In this document: piece by piece, positions 1-6,253 of the stretch
Layout: every line of letters starts with the position of its first letter
Position numbering within the stretch: the first letter of the stretch is position 1
Assembly (NCBI GenBank): GCA_021794335.1
Contig: JAJYQZ010000021.1
Location: forward strand, 1 to 13,989
Length of the DNA: 13,989 nt
Direction: 5' to 3'
Source of the DNA: a bacterium
GTDB lineage: Bacteria > SZUA-79 > Acidulodesulfobacterales > Acidulodesulfobacteraceae
Notes under the pieces: model-generated
Database searches by the model: none
What the model was told of the DNA's origin: nothing
Seen by the model: only the letters and a program-made list of their open reading frames with translations
Position numbers and translations under genes: made by a program

Positions 1-2
1 AC

Positions 3-326
3 GCAAATCAACAATTAAATTTAAAAGATATTCTTTTAAAAGCGCTAAAAAGCAAACTCAATTTTTCCGACTACATTGCCTTAATGTTATATGAAAATTG
101 GGGAACTATTTGCGGCGCCGAAATAGGAAAAAAAACCAAACCAAAGGCGTTTAATAAAGATATTCTGACGGTTAGCGTTGATAACCCGGTTCTTTTATTT
201 GAACTCGGGTTTAATAAAGAAGACTTGATAAGTAAAGTCAACGGCTATCTGTTTTCTTTGGAAAAGAAAAAAATATTTGCGGAAAAGCGCATAACCGTAA
301 GAGATATCAGGTTTATCAATAACTGA
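3..326 (+). CDS. DciA-like (DUF721) protein, C-terminal part, 5' end outside window
   Basis: The frame is open from base 3 and ends at TAA 324-326. The first ATG, at 84, is probably internal, because in-frame coding (ANQQLNLKDILLKALKS...) runs upstream to the window edge. What is seen: a W-x-x-I-x-G-like opening (ENWGTICGAEIGKKTKPKAF), then ILTVSVDNPVLLFELGF, an LISKVNGYL helix and a closing VRDIRFIN strand. This order matches the DUF721/DciA fold, whose members load or assist the replicative helicase in bacteria lacking DnaC. The inference rests on pattern only. The gene is chromosomal and lies outside the integrated element. A GC-rich hairpin follows the stop. Confidence 0.6.
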   Translation, partial: ANQQLNLKDILLKALKSKLNFSDYIALMLYENWGTICGAEIGKKTKPKAFNKDILTVSVDNPVLLFELGFNKEDLISKVNGYLFSLEKKKIFAEKRITVRDIRFINN

Positions 327-331
327 TATTT

Positions 332-363
332 GCTCCTCGCTTAGGCCGCCCCCGGGCAGGAGC
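332..363 (+). other. GC-rich hairpin after the DciA-like gene
   Basis: Arms GCTCCT and AGGAGC enclose a loop that contains GCCCCCGGGC, itself self-complementary. It begins 6 bases after the stop codon. No T-run follows, so it is not a classical intrinsic terminator, but it may mark the 3' end of the transcript. Confidence 0.4.
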
Positions 364-371
364 GGAAGTAA

Positions 372-437
372 GAGATAAAATAGAGATAAAATAGAGATAA
401 AATAGAGATAAAATAGAGATAAAATAGAGATAAAATA
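372..437. repeat. Six tandem copies of an 11-bp unit
   Basis: GAGATAAAATA is repeated six times without change (starts at 372, 383, 394, 405, 416 and 427). It lies between the DciA-like gene and a repeat-tail copy. The 11-bp period is close to one helical turn. Perfect identity suggests recent slippage; copy number may vary between isolates. Confidence 0.95.
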
Positions 438-456
438 AATCCGACCCCTTTATTTT
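433..456 (-). repeat. Hairpin-repeat tail only, variant copy R0
   Basis: AAATAAATCCGACCCCTTTA resembles the tail of the hairpin repeats found elsewhere in the window (AAATAAATCTGACACCTTTA) but lacks the stem-loop. As with other copies, it lies directly beyond the stop codon of a minus-strand gene (stop at 458-460). Confidence 0.7.
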
Positions 457-457
457 A

Positions 458-742
458 TTATTTAAAAAATAGACTTAAAACAGCGACTAATACTATAATC
501 TGCCCAGCCCAGAATATAAACATCCATTTAATAAGTTCGGCTTTGGTTTCGGAAATTTTTTTATCGAGTTTAGCAATTTCTTCCGCCAGCCGCCTTTCAA
601 ATTTCTCTTCGACGATTACAATTGTCGCTTCCGTTGACGATTTTACAAGCTTATCGAAAAAATCGACAAGTTCTTTCTGTTCTTCTTTATTTGCATTTTT
701 AAGGAACACTTCCGGCAATACGACGACCGACGACATATACAT
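458..742 (-). CDS. Small coiled-coil protein with C-terminal membrane helix (DUF1640-like)
   Basis: 94 aa. Residues about 17-75 are rich in K, E, A and L with heptad-like spacing (KKISETKAEL...), predicting a coiled coil. Residues about 73-93 (WMFIFWAGQIIVLVAVLSLFF) are one C-terminal transmembrane helix, so the protein is probably tail-anchored with its coil in the cytoplasm. This layout fits the DUF1640-type small proteins often scattered in bacterial genomes; no enzymatic motif is present. GGAGG lies 4 nt before the first ATG and 10 nt before a second ATG (residue 3), so either could be used. Its upstream flank (863-930) resembles that of the RAYT transposase gene, and a repeat tail abuts its stop, so it may itself be a moved unit. 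Function unknown. Confidence 0.65.
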   Translation of the reverse strand: MYMSSVVVLPEVFLKNANKEEQKELVDFFDKLVKSSTEATIVIVEEKFERRLAEEIAKLDKKISETKAELIKWMFIFWAGQIIVLVAVLSLFFK

Positions 743-862
743 TCTACCTCCAAAATAATTATACCATAAACATTAATATTTTTAAAATTACGTTTATAGT
801 TTTTACTGTTTTTTTTATTATTCTATTTATTATAGCAGGCAAGTATTACGATTTTATGAAAG

Positions 863-930
863 AAATGTTAAGAAAAAGTTAAATTTTTGTTGCAAATTTG
901 TTGCGTAAACAGGCAAATAACAGGCAAACG
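863..930. repeat. Upstream flank shared with the RAYT gene
   Basis: GTTAAATTTTTGTTGCAAAT followed by a second TTGC and then two AACAGGCAAA-like units. A similar run lies at 13766-13865, also upstream of a minus-strand gene: GTTAAATTTTTATTGCAAAA, a second TTGCAAA, then three ATAAGGCAA units. The rest of 743-1229 is AT-rich with no convincing ORF and holds the two palindromes described below. Confidence 0.55.
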
Positions 931-993
931 CAGGCGGGGGCGAGATAATAAAATAAACAGGATACCCTTTCGGACAAATTTTGTAACGGAATA

Positions 994-1008
994 TGACAAT
1001 TTTTGTCA
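994..1008. promoter_or_regulatory. 15-bp palindrome, probable activator site
   Basis: TGACAATTTTTGTCA has perfect 6-bp arms (TGACAA-TTT-TTGTCA). It lies about 220 bp upstream of the -24 element of the sigma-54 promoter. Degenerate neighbours at 972-987 and 1010-1022 also carry GACAAA half-sites. Position and symmetry fit a dimeric enhancer-binding protein such as PilR, whose sites are reported to contain TGTC motifs. Confidence 0.6.
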
Positions 1009-1093
1009 CGGACAAAAGTGTCATATAAGTTATTAAATTAATTATTAAAATTTATTTATTATTTTTATCTTTCCAAAATTTCCCAATTTCCGT

Positions 1094-1108
1094 TGACAAT
1101 ATTTGTCA
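1094..1108. promoter_or_regulatory. 15-bp palindrome, probable activator site
   Basis: TGACAATATTTGTCA has the same 6-bp arms as the copy at 994, exactly 100 bp away, and ends about 120 bp upstream of the sigma-54 -24 element. It is the best-placed enhancer for the promoter at 1230. Confidence 0.65.
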
Positions 1109-1229
1109 TTTTATAATATGATTAACCTTAAATTTATATTTTAATATAAATTAAAGTTTTAATATTAATGTGTTGATTTTAAAGGCATCTAACCGTAAGG
1201 CCGGTTTTAGTTTGTTTAATTGTCGGGCT

Positions 1230-1245
1230 TGGCATAATTATTGCT
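1230..1245 (+). promoter_or_regulatory. Sigma-54 (-24/-12) promoter
   Basis: TGGCATAATTATTGCT matches the RpoN consensus TGGCAY-N5-TTGCW completely, with GG and GC separated by exactly 10 bp. A transcript would start near 1256 and cover the gene at 1318 and the pilin start at 1815. Sigma-54 with PilR is the usual control of type IVa major pilin genes in Proteobacteria. Confidence 0.8.
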
Positions 1246-1317
1246 CTATCATTAAGTGTAAATGTAATAATAAAATTGTGCCGAGCATTAAATAAAACTA
1301 TAAAATCGGGTGCATTT

Positions 1318-1722
1318 ATGGACAACCTTTATTACAGCGATTTCTTCAATAAGAGGTTTTATAGCTGGGTGAGCGAAGCGCAGGGCGGCGGACTGATATC
1401 CTATATTAATTCAAAGGCGGTAGAAGAACTCGCGGGCGATATAAAGGCATCCGCAGGTTTTGAGGCGGTTTCGTCCTTCGTTAAAAGGTATGCGGAGCAG
1501 GCTGAGATAAATAAGGACGCCGGATTAAGCAATATTTCCGTACCCCTTTTCAGTTCGCTTTGCGGGTTAAAAGAAACGGACGCGGGGGCGCTGGAAAAGA
1601 TAACGGATGCCGCGGTATCCGCCTTTCAGGCGGAAGAAGCGGGCGGGACGGCAAGAGAGGTAACCAAGGTTCTTTTGGTGCTTGGCTTCGGCAGCCTGAT
1701 TTTAAATATGGAAGCGATGTAA
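1318..1722 (+). CDS. Unrecognised protein upstream of the pilin gene
   Basis: 134 aa from the ATG at 1318; an in-frame TTG at 1276 would add 14 residues but lies only about 20 nt after the predicted transcription start. I do not recognise a family. The protein is mostly helical, alanine- and glutamate-rich (VSAFQAEEAGGTAREVTKVL), has no signal peptide, and ends in a hydrophobic stretch (VLLVLGFGSLILNM) too short and late to be a sure membrane anchor. It is GC-richer than the element DNA. It is the first gene behind the sigma-54 promoter at 1230 and is followed 92 bp later by the pilin start, so co-expression with the pilin and a role in pilus biology are plausible inferences, not shown. Confidence 0.6.
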   Translation: MDNLYYSDFFNKRFYSWVSEAQGGGLISYINSKAVEELAGDIKASAGFEAVSSFVKRYAEQAEINKDAGLSNISVPLFSSLCGLKETDAGALEKITDAAVSAFQAEEAGGTAREVTKVLLVLGFGSLILNMEAM

Positions 1723-1814
1723 TAAAGATGTAATAAGGTTTTTAAATTCAAAAAACCAAATTAAATGTAATTATGTAATTAAAGAAAATCAAAAACCAAC
1801 AAGGAGGTTTTAAA

Positions 1815-1946
1815 ATGAACATTAACAGACTTAAAGGCAAAAAGGGTTTTACCCTTATCGAGCTTTTAATCGTCATCGCCATTATAGGTATCTTGGCGGC
1901 GATAGCGATTCCGACGTATTTAAGCTACGTCAACAGGGCAGCCTAA
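1815..1946 (+). pseudogene. Type IV pilin, 5' part of gene interrupted by the element
   Basis: A strong AAGGAGG lies 7 nt before ATG. The 43-aa reading frame begins [21 protein letters not shown], a classic type IVa prepilin: short basic leader, Gly-1/Phe+1 cleavage site and Glu+5, then the hydrophobic first half of helix alpha-1. After codon 42 (Ala of YVNRA) the sequence leaves pilin homology and reads one Ala and TAA, both supplied by the element's left end. Codons 1-42 (1815-1940, 126 nt) join in frame to 11952-12551, giving 241 aa. The carried pilin at 10700-11449 shows what the intact gene would look like. The short peptide could still be translated and sit in the inner membrane. Confidence 0.9.
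1918..1940 (+). repeat. attL core, 23-bp direct repeat
   Basis: The 23 bp here, centred on AGCTACGTCAACAGGG, are identical to 11929-11951 and differ immediately on both sides. They encode part of the pilin segment YLSYVNRA. The recombinase gene begins its stop codon only 40 bp to the right, the usual arrangement of an integrase beside its attachment site. Confidence 0.85.
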
Positions 1947-1979
1947 TTTCCTACCGTTTTACCTAATAAAACCAATAAC

Positions 1980-3038
1980 TTATAAATCTTCAACTTTTCT
2001 ATTTTCATCAAACTGTGACGAAAATGTGACATTTTCAAAAATCTCGACCGCTTTTCTTAAATGTGCCGGCGATAAATGGGTATATCTTTGCGTCATTTTT
2101 ATACTCGTATGACCCAATAGCTCCGAAACCGAGCTTATATCTACTCCCGCCATAACAAGCGTTGAAGCGAAGGTATGTCTTAAATCGTGAAACCTAAAAT
2201 TCTTTATTCCGGACTTTTTAAGAGCAGTTTGAAAACTTTCCGAAACGTTTTTGTAAGGCTTTAGCTTATCGTTGTAAAAAACATACGGAACCCGAAGATG
2301 TCTCGGCAAAGAAGAAAATAGTTTAATCATTAGGTTATTCATAGGTATCTCTCGCCTTTCGCCGTTTTTAGTCTTATCTAATAAAATAAGCCTGTTTTTT
2401 AAATCAATCCTATCCCACGTTAGATGTAATATTTCCGATTTGCGCATGCCTGTATTTAAAGCGGTTAAAACTATCGGCTTTAAATGCGGCGGACAGTTGG
2501 AAACGAGAGCTTCCATTTCTTCTTTTGCAAGATACCTTAGGATTTTATTTGCGCCTTTAAGATTTTTAACCCTTCTAATTCTTTGCAGAACGGCTTCGTC
2601 TATCATTTCCCAGTCGAGAGCTTTCGTAAACATATGCTTAAACGTCGTAAAGCATTTGTTGATATACGACCTTGCGAGTCCCTTTGCAATCATTTCGCTT
2701 TGGATTTTTTCCAAGTCGTATATTTTAATCTCGTCTAAATATTTAATCCTGCCGAGAAAATAGTTTTCTATATTGGATTTTTTATTGCCGTAAGATACTT
2801 GTTTACCGTAAACCCAAGACAAATACTTTTCTGCAAGTTCGTCAAAAATAAATCTATTTTTTTCTGCAGCAGGTTCGGAATTTTGGGCTATTCCGTTTGC
2901 AATTTCGTAATATCTTTTGGCGTAAATAGCTTCGGCTTCTTTTTTATTTTTAGTCTTAGCCGATTCTCTTATCCTTGTACCGCCCGCAATTATGTCGAGC
3001 CAGTAAAAACCTGACCCCTTCCGTTTGAAGATGCCCAT
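1980..3038 (-). CDS. Tyrosine recombinase / integrase of the element
   Basis: 352 aa, full length for a phage-type integrase. An N-terminal arm-binding-like domain (about 1-55, GSGFYWLDIIAGGTRIRES) is followed by a SAM-like core-binding domain (about 62-165) and the catalytic domain. Visible active-site residues: Arg199 in NTGMRKSEIL, the beta-hairpin Lys in DKTKNGERREIP (about 222-232), His284-x-x-Arg287 in FHDLRHTF, His310 in LLGH and nucleophile Tyr319 in QRYTH. All are present, so it should be active. GGAGG lies 12 nt before ATG; the gene follows the HTH gene by 3 nt and is last in a leftward six-gene operon. Its 3' end is 40 bp from attL, so it is the prime candidate for excision and integration at the 23-bp core. 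Whether it also inverts the pilin promoter segment is a hypothesis. Confidence 0.93.
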   Translation of the reverse strand: MGIFKRKGSGFYWLDIIAGGTRIRESAKTKNKKEAEAIYAKRYYEIANGIAQNSEPAAEKNRFIFDELAEKYLSWVYGKQVSYGNKKSNIENYFLGRIKYLDEIKIYDLEKIQSEMIAKGLARSYINKCFTTFKHMFTKALDWEMIDEAVLQRIRRVKNLKGANKILRYLAKEEMEALVSNCPPHLKPIVLTALNTGMRKSEILHLTWDRIDLKNRLILLDKTKNGERREIPMNNLMIKLFSSLPRHLRVPYVFYNDKLKPYKNVSESFQTALKKSGIKNFRFHDLRHTFASTLVMAGVDISSVSELLGHTSIKMTQRYTHLSPAHLRKAVEIFENVTFSSQFDENRKVEDL

Positions 3039-3041
3039 ATT

Positions 3042-3272
3042 TTAATTACACCTCCTTTTATAAATGGGCACTCCACCTTTAATGTTATTATATCTAATAA
3101 TAGGATTTTTTTCATTAGAATTAACCCATTCCATAACTTTTTCTTCGTCAAACCGTAAAGCGCCGTTTAATTTGAAGCAGGGGATAGAGCCATATTCAGC
3201 CCATTGGTATAAAGTTTTAGGGCTAACGCTGAGCATTTCCGCAACATTTTTTACGGTTAAGAGTTTTTTCAT
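3042..3272 (-). CDS. AlpA/excisionase-like helix-turn-helix protein
   Basis: 76 aa from the ATG at 3272; a longer version from a TTG at 3329 (95 aa) is less likely, although no clear Shine-Dalgarno precedes either. The sequence LLTVKNVAEMLSVSPKTLYQ followed by ...IPCFKLNGALRFDEEKVMEWV is the standard MerR-like winged HTH of the HTH_17/excisionase family (DNA recognition by SPKTLYQW, wing by the GALRFDEE turn). Directly upstream of the integrase gene, it probably acts as recombination directionality factor or transcriptional activator of int. The C-terminal tail (IIRYNNIKGGVPIYKRRCN) is basic. Confidence 0.85.
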   Translation of the reverse strand: MKKLLTVKNVAEMLSVSPKTLYQWAEYGSIPCFKLNGALRFDEEKVMEWVNSNEKNPIIRYNNIKGGVPIYKRRCN

Positions 3273-3333
3273 ATTGTTATATTTAACTTTATTAAAAATA
3301 CCTGTGAATTTGTGAATTATCCGCCTCAAAGCA

Positions 3334-3729
3334 TTATGGATATTCAGTCTTGCGCCAGTTGAACTCAGTGATAGCGGCTATATCAATACAATTAGGCTTT
3401 TCTTTCCGCCGGTCCGTTTTAAAAGGTCTTTTCTTTCGTCCGCTGTTGCTTATTTCAGCGTTTTCAATATCATTTAAAAACTTTATAGTGTCTAAATAAT
3501 CTAAATCCTTAACCGTCATTACTAAATCAATCCAGCTTCCCCCAGAACCACTCCCGAAATCTTTCCAAAGCCATTTCCCGTATCTTTCCTGAATCGAGAT
3601 ACTCGCTGTATTCTCGTCCCGATATGATGCGGTTGCCATAATTCTATCGCCGGTTCTTATATAGGGTAGTCCGAGAACATTTAATATTATTTCAACGTCA
3701 ATAGTTTTTAATTTTTCCGTATTAATCAT
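3334..3729 (-). CDS. CHC2-like primase N-terminal domain protein, truncated
   Basis: 131 aa. The order VEIILNVLGLPYIRTGDRI, then SYRDENTASISI, then WLWKDFGSGSGGSWIDLVM and a final DTIKFLNDI helix matches the DnaG-type zinc-binding fold found in island-encoded primases, where Gly-rich KDFGSGSGG precedes the helix. The Cys/His zinc ligands are missing, as in many island versions, and the TOPRIM catalytic domain that normally follows is absent: the protein ends after a basic linker. It is probably a remnant or a stand-alone DNA-binding module. It sits within the leftward operon. No clear Shine-Dalgarno is seen; a hairpin (3738-3757) lies just upstream of the start. Confidence 0.6.
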   Translation of the reverse strand: MINTEKLKTIDVEIILNVLGLPYIRTGDRIMATASYRDENTASISIQERYGKWLWKDFGSGSGGSWIDLVMTVKDLDYLDTIKFLNDIENAEISNSGRKKRPFKTDRRKEKPNCIDIAAITEFNWRKTEYP

Positions 3730-3737
3730 TATTCATT

Positions 3738-3757
3738 CATTCGCCAACGAGCGAATG
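3738..3757. other. Hairpin between two operon genes
   Basis: CATTCGC and GCGAATG arms with a 6-nt loop lie in the 41-bp gap in front of the primase-like gene. There is no T-run. It might modulate translation or mRNA decay within the operon. Confidence 0.4.
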
Positions 3758-3770
3758 CCTTAAAAAATCG

Positions 3771-4190
3771 TTATTGTTTTTTAGACACCCAACCGGGGTC
3801 AAGCGTCCGCACGCTTGTGGGGGTAGGGGCAAAGCCCCGATATACTGCTTTTAGAATCTTTTTCTTTTTTCTTTTTGCCTTTCTATTGAGCCTTTTTTGT
3901 TTTTTTATTTTCTCTTTATCCATAGACCTAATAAATTTTTCATACGATGCTTTAATTTTTCTGTCATTTATTTCTTTCTGACCCCTTTCCTTAAATACTA
4001 TTTTTTCCCTGCATATTTTAGATATTTTGTTCTGTATATCAGCGCCCGGTATAAAATCCACTGCGCACAATGATATGTGCCCGACATTACGTTTTGAAAC
4101 AACTGGCTTAAAATAATCAGCATTTATAAGCATTGATTTCATTGTTTCTTTAATTTCTTTTTCCATGTATTTTTTTGATGTTTTTTTCAT
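3771..4190 (-). CDS. Basic protein of unknown function
   Basis: 139 aa, very lysine-rich (KEKIKKQKRLNRKAKRKKKK at about 95-114), so probably nucleic-acid binding. No domain is recognised. GGGGTAATC before ATG is a usable ribosome site and overlaps the end of the upstream recombinase gene (2-bp gap), implying translational coupling in the leftward operon. The last 24 residues (RGFAPTPTSV...) are encoded by a GC-rich double palindrome (3800-3838) unlike the rest of the gene, so the native C-terminus may have been replaced by a repeat or the gene may overlap a DNA or RNA signal. Confidence 0.5.
   Translation of the reverse strand: MKKTSKKYMEKEIKETMKSMLINADYFKPVVSKRNVGHISLCAVDFIPGADIQNKISKICREKIVFKERGQKEINDRKIKASYEKFIRSMDKEKIKKQKRLNRKAKRKKKKILKAVYRGFAPTPTSVRTLDPGWVSKKQ
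3800..3838. repeat. Two GC-rich palindromes in tandem
   Basis: CAAGCG-TCCGCA-CGCTTG (3800-3817) is followed after 8 bases by GGGGC-AAA-GCCCC (3826-3838). Both are perfect and stand out from the AT-rich surroundings. They lie at the 3' end of the basic-protein gene. Candidates are an unrelated short palindromic repeat or a processing or transfer signal; no relaxase gene is in the window to support an oriT. Confidence 0.6.
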
Positions 4191-4192
4191 GA

Positions 4193-5176
4193 TTACCCCA
4201 AATATCGATTAGTGATTTCGATGCGTTCGTGCCCGAGATCCCGACTTATTTCTTGCCGAATCTCTTTATCATATGCTTTAAATTCTGATTTACTTAAGCC
4301 CGTTTCTGTCATAATTCTATTTTGCCAATCTTGTTTTTCTTCTCCAGTTCTCGCCCTGCACTCGACATCGTATCCTTTTGCCGACCAGGCGTTTTTATAT
4401 ACTTCGTGCGCCGTCCAGTGCCGTTCTCCGTGATAGTGAAAGGCAATATTTGTTTCTTTTCTAAACATTTTTAGAGTATTATTTGCGAAATCCCGCCCTT
4501 GTTTTACTGTTCCTACGCAAAGATCTTTCAAATTATTATCTTTAAGAAACTGCCGAGCTTCCGTTAAAGATTGTTTTTGTTCTATATTTAATTTAATTTC
4601 CCGTTCTCTCGAATTTTTTGCGCCGTCGCTTTTTCCTTTAATTTTTAGCGTATCGTTTGAGAAATCTTTTGATTTTAATTTCACGAGCAGGCTTTCCCTT
4701 AATCTTAGATTTGAGCTTTGAATATTGACGGCTTGAGCCAATGCCCCGTATCGCAAATCGCCTTTTTCTGCGTATTTTCCGTTAAGCCACGTAGTAAAGG
4801 CGACTGCGGATTCCCTCGAATTTTCCTTATTAATCCCGTCCTTTTCGTTTATTTTTCGAGAAAGGCCGTAGTCTGAAGCCTTAATTGAATGCAAATTCTC
4901 CTTACTTGAATATTTAACGATATTGTTAATTGAAGAAATGTAAGAATTTTTACTCGATAAGCTCGCTTCTGTACTTGCAATTTTAGCGATGACGGCGTCA
5001 ATGTGCGATTGTTTAAGGTTTTTTAACGTCTTTAATCCTGTTTCTTCTTTTATTAAATGTAATGTAGCGGAAAGTTTTTCAGTTGTAGCGCTTCCACGAT
5101 GAATGAAATTCGATATTTCCCTTGCAAGATAGTTTATTTTACTATCGTTTTTAATGCTTAGCGCTTTTCCGCTCAT
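4193..5176 (-). CDS. Second tyrosine recombinase (Integrase_1-like)
   Basis: 327 aa from the ATG at 5176, which has GGAGG 10 nt upstream; a TTG at 5185 is less likely. The N-terminal half (about 15-100) is a helical core-binding domain. The catalytic domain shows Arg158/Arg160 in SNLRLRESLL, a lysine hairpin in LKIKGKSDGAKNSREREIKL, His249-x-x-Arg252-His253 in HYHGERHW, His316 in DLGHERIEITNRYLG and Tyr325 only three residues from the end. The set is complete. The arrangement resembles the Phage_int_SAM_2/Integrase_1 family of island recombinases. The start overlaps the stop of the preceding gene by ATGA, so the two are translationally coupled. It may carry out a different step from the attL-proximal integrase, or be inherited from an earlier element. 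Confidence 0.8.
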   Translation of the reverse strand: MSGKALSIKNDSKINYLAREISNFIHRGSATTEKLSATLHLIKEETGLKTLKNLKQSHIDAVIAKIASTEASLSSKNSYISSINNIVKYSSKENLHSIKASDYGLSRKINEKDGINKENSRESAVAFTTWLNGKYAEKGDLRYGALAQAVNIQSSNLRLRESLLVKLKSKDFSNDTLKIKGKSDGAKNSREREIKLNIEQKQSLTEARQFLKDNNLKDLCVGTVKQGRDFANNTLKMFRKETNIAFHYHGERHWTAHEVYKNAWSAKGYDVECRARTGEEKQDWQNRIMTETGLSKSEFKAYDKEIRQEISRDLGHERIEITNRYLG

Positions 5177-5475
5177 AACCTGCAATCCTCCTTTTGCAAT
5201 TCTATCTTTTTATTTCGACTGTAAAACTCCCTTAAGACCAAAAAATATTTGCGCTTCGTTTCATCCGATTTATTTGACATGTCTTGAGAAAGGAAAAAAT
5301 CAAGCGCCGTTCTTTTTGTAATTCCCAACGTATGGAATATTTTTTGAGACTCGCAATAACAGAAGAATTTAAGCATGACCGTATCTCTAAACCTTTCTTG
5401 CTGGCGGGTATTCTGGTGCTTCTGCCTCAAAAAAAGCCGCCGGTGCCGCTTATAGAACTCGATTAATTTCCCCAT
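5173..5475 (-). CDS. Small helical protein coupled to the recombinase
   Basis: 100 aa, basic and helical. TVMLKFFCYCESQKIFHTLG followed by TKRTALDFFLSQ and SDETKRKYFLVLREFY looks like the four-helix core-binding (SAM-like) part of a tyrosine recombinase without a catalytic domain, but the similarity is weak. AGGGG lies 5 nt before ATG. The gene is first in the leftward operon and its TGA overlaps the next start (ATGA), a strong sign of joint function, perhaps as a partner or accessory DNA-binding subunit of the recombinase. No firm family assignment. Confidence 0.55.
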   Translation of the reverse strand: MGKLIEFYKRHRRLFLRQKHQNTRQQERFRDTVMLKFFCYCESQKIFHTLGITKRTALDFFLSQDMSNKSDETKRKYFLVLREFYSRNKKIELQKEDCRL

Positions 5476-5664
5476 TTTTACCCCTAAAATTCGTAGTTAC
5501 TTTTACTTGTTCCGATACACCGTTTCCGGTTGTTAAATACAGAACCTGTTTTCGCAATAGCGACGGAAGGCAACTCCAAAAACTTCGGAACTGCTATATA
5601 TTTTGTTCGTGTCCATTAATACCGCCTGCCTTTAGGCGCAACTAACGAAATTTTCCACGATTTT

Positions 5665-5703
5665 GCGACTTTTTCTATGTCCAAAAACATAGAGAAATGT
5701 CGC
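5665..5703. other. Strong stem-loop
   Basis: GCGAC-TTTTTCTATGT pairs with ACATAGAGAAAT-GTCGC around the loop CCAAAA, giving about 15 paired bases with one mismatch or bulge. It is the most stable structure in the non-coding region. Confidence 0.7.
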
Positions 5704-5779
5704 TGGGAAGTCCATTAAAAATCAGCAATGCCAATGCGGACTGTCGATTTTAGTCTGCGGACTGCCCATGCACTTTCTT

Positions 5780-5799
5780 AAAAAACCGGACTTATCCGG
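5780..5799 (-). terminator. Candidate intrinsic terminator, minus strand
   Basis: Read on the minus strand, CCGGA-TAAG-TCCGG is followed directly by TTTTTT. It lies 300 bp upstream of the leftward operon start, so it would end a separate short leftward transcript arising within the non-coding region, or act as an attenuator ahead of the operon. Confidence 0.5.
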
Positions 5800-6204
5800 C
5801 ATGTTTTCGCTTCGGTAATTGGCTACATTGGACGCTTAAGAAACGCAAGAGGCCTGCCATACCTACCATCACTAATTTTTCTAAAACTACGTTAGACTTG
5901 CTCCTGCAAACGTTTATGTTTATAAATTTAGAATTTAGTTTGCGGTTTACACAGTAAGTGGCCTGTTTTAAAAAATCATTAGCGGGCTTCCGGATAGCTT
6001 TTATTTATGCCTGCACAAAACATAAACTACCATTTCTAATATTCTTAAAAATATTTCGCTTGCCAAGCGAAATCGGATTAATGTGCACTAATATTATTAT
6101 TTTACAAGCTCAATTTTCTAATGTCATATGGCAAAAATGTATATGTATTTATTTTCACAAAATGCTTTATTTATGAGACTTTATACCGATAATTTAAAGA
6201 TTAT

Positions 6205-6232
6205 TTGCGCTTTTTTTTTAAACCTGTATAAT
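6205..6232 (+). promoter_or_regulatory. Candidate sigma-70 promoter
   Basis: A perfect TATAAT (6227-6232) lies 21 bp before the start of the 318-aa gene. The -35 region 16 bp upstream (TTGCGC) matches only the TTG half. The transcript leader would be short. Confidence 0.45.
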
Positions 6233-6253
6233 TAGAATAGAAGGTAATCTATA

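Larger units (their letters stand above)
5476..6253. other. Non-coding, structured region of the element (0.78 kb)
   Basis: No convincing ORF is present; the open frame at 5958-6176 starts with GTG, lacks a ribosome site and has an unlikely composition. It lies between divergently transcribed genes. Structures seen: a short hairpin with CGCC/GGCG arms (5623-5638), a strong hairpin at 5665-5703, a 9-bp direct repeat TGCGGACTG (5735-5743 and 5756-5764), and a hairpin plus A-run at 5780-5799. It should contain the promoter of the leftward operon and may hold an origin of replication or a small RNA. Confidence 0.5.

Noticed and set aside
543..758. Plus-strand frame opposite the coiled-coil protein
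   Set aside because: Serine-rich shadow of the minus-strand gene, which has GGAGG and a sensible membrane helix.
2440..3014. Plus-strand open frames opposite the integrase (2440-2763, 2799-3014) and the HTH gene (3064-3315)
   Set aside because: The minus-strand genes have full family signatures; the opposite frames have no motif and no ribosome site.
3800..3838. Origin of transfer
   Set aside because: No relaxase or other mobilisation gene is in the window, so palindromes alone do not support it.
3965..3990. Repeat-tail insertion inside the basic-protein gene, and a similar CTGACCCCTT in the integrase gene (3011-3020)
   Set aside because: Only the CTGACCCCTT core and some T-rich flank match; without the hairpin or full tail this may be chance in AT-rich DNA.
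5958..6176. 72-aa open frame on the plus strand
   Set aside because: GTG start, no ribosome site, unlikely amino-acid composition, and it lies in the structured non-coding region.
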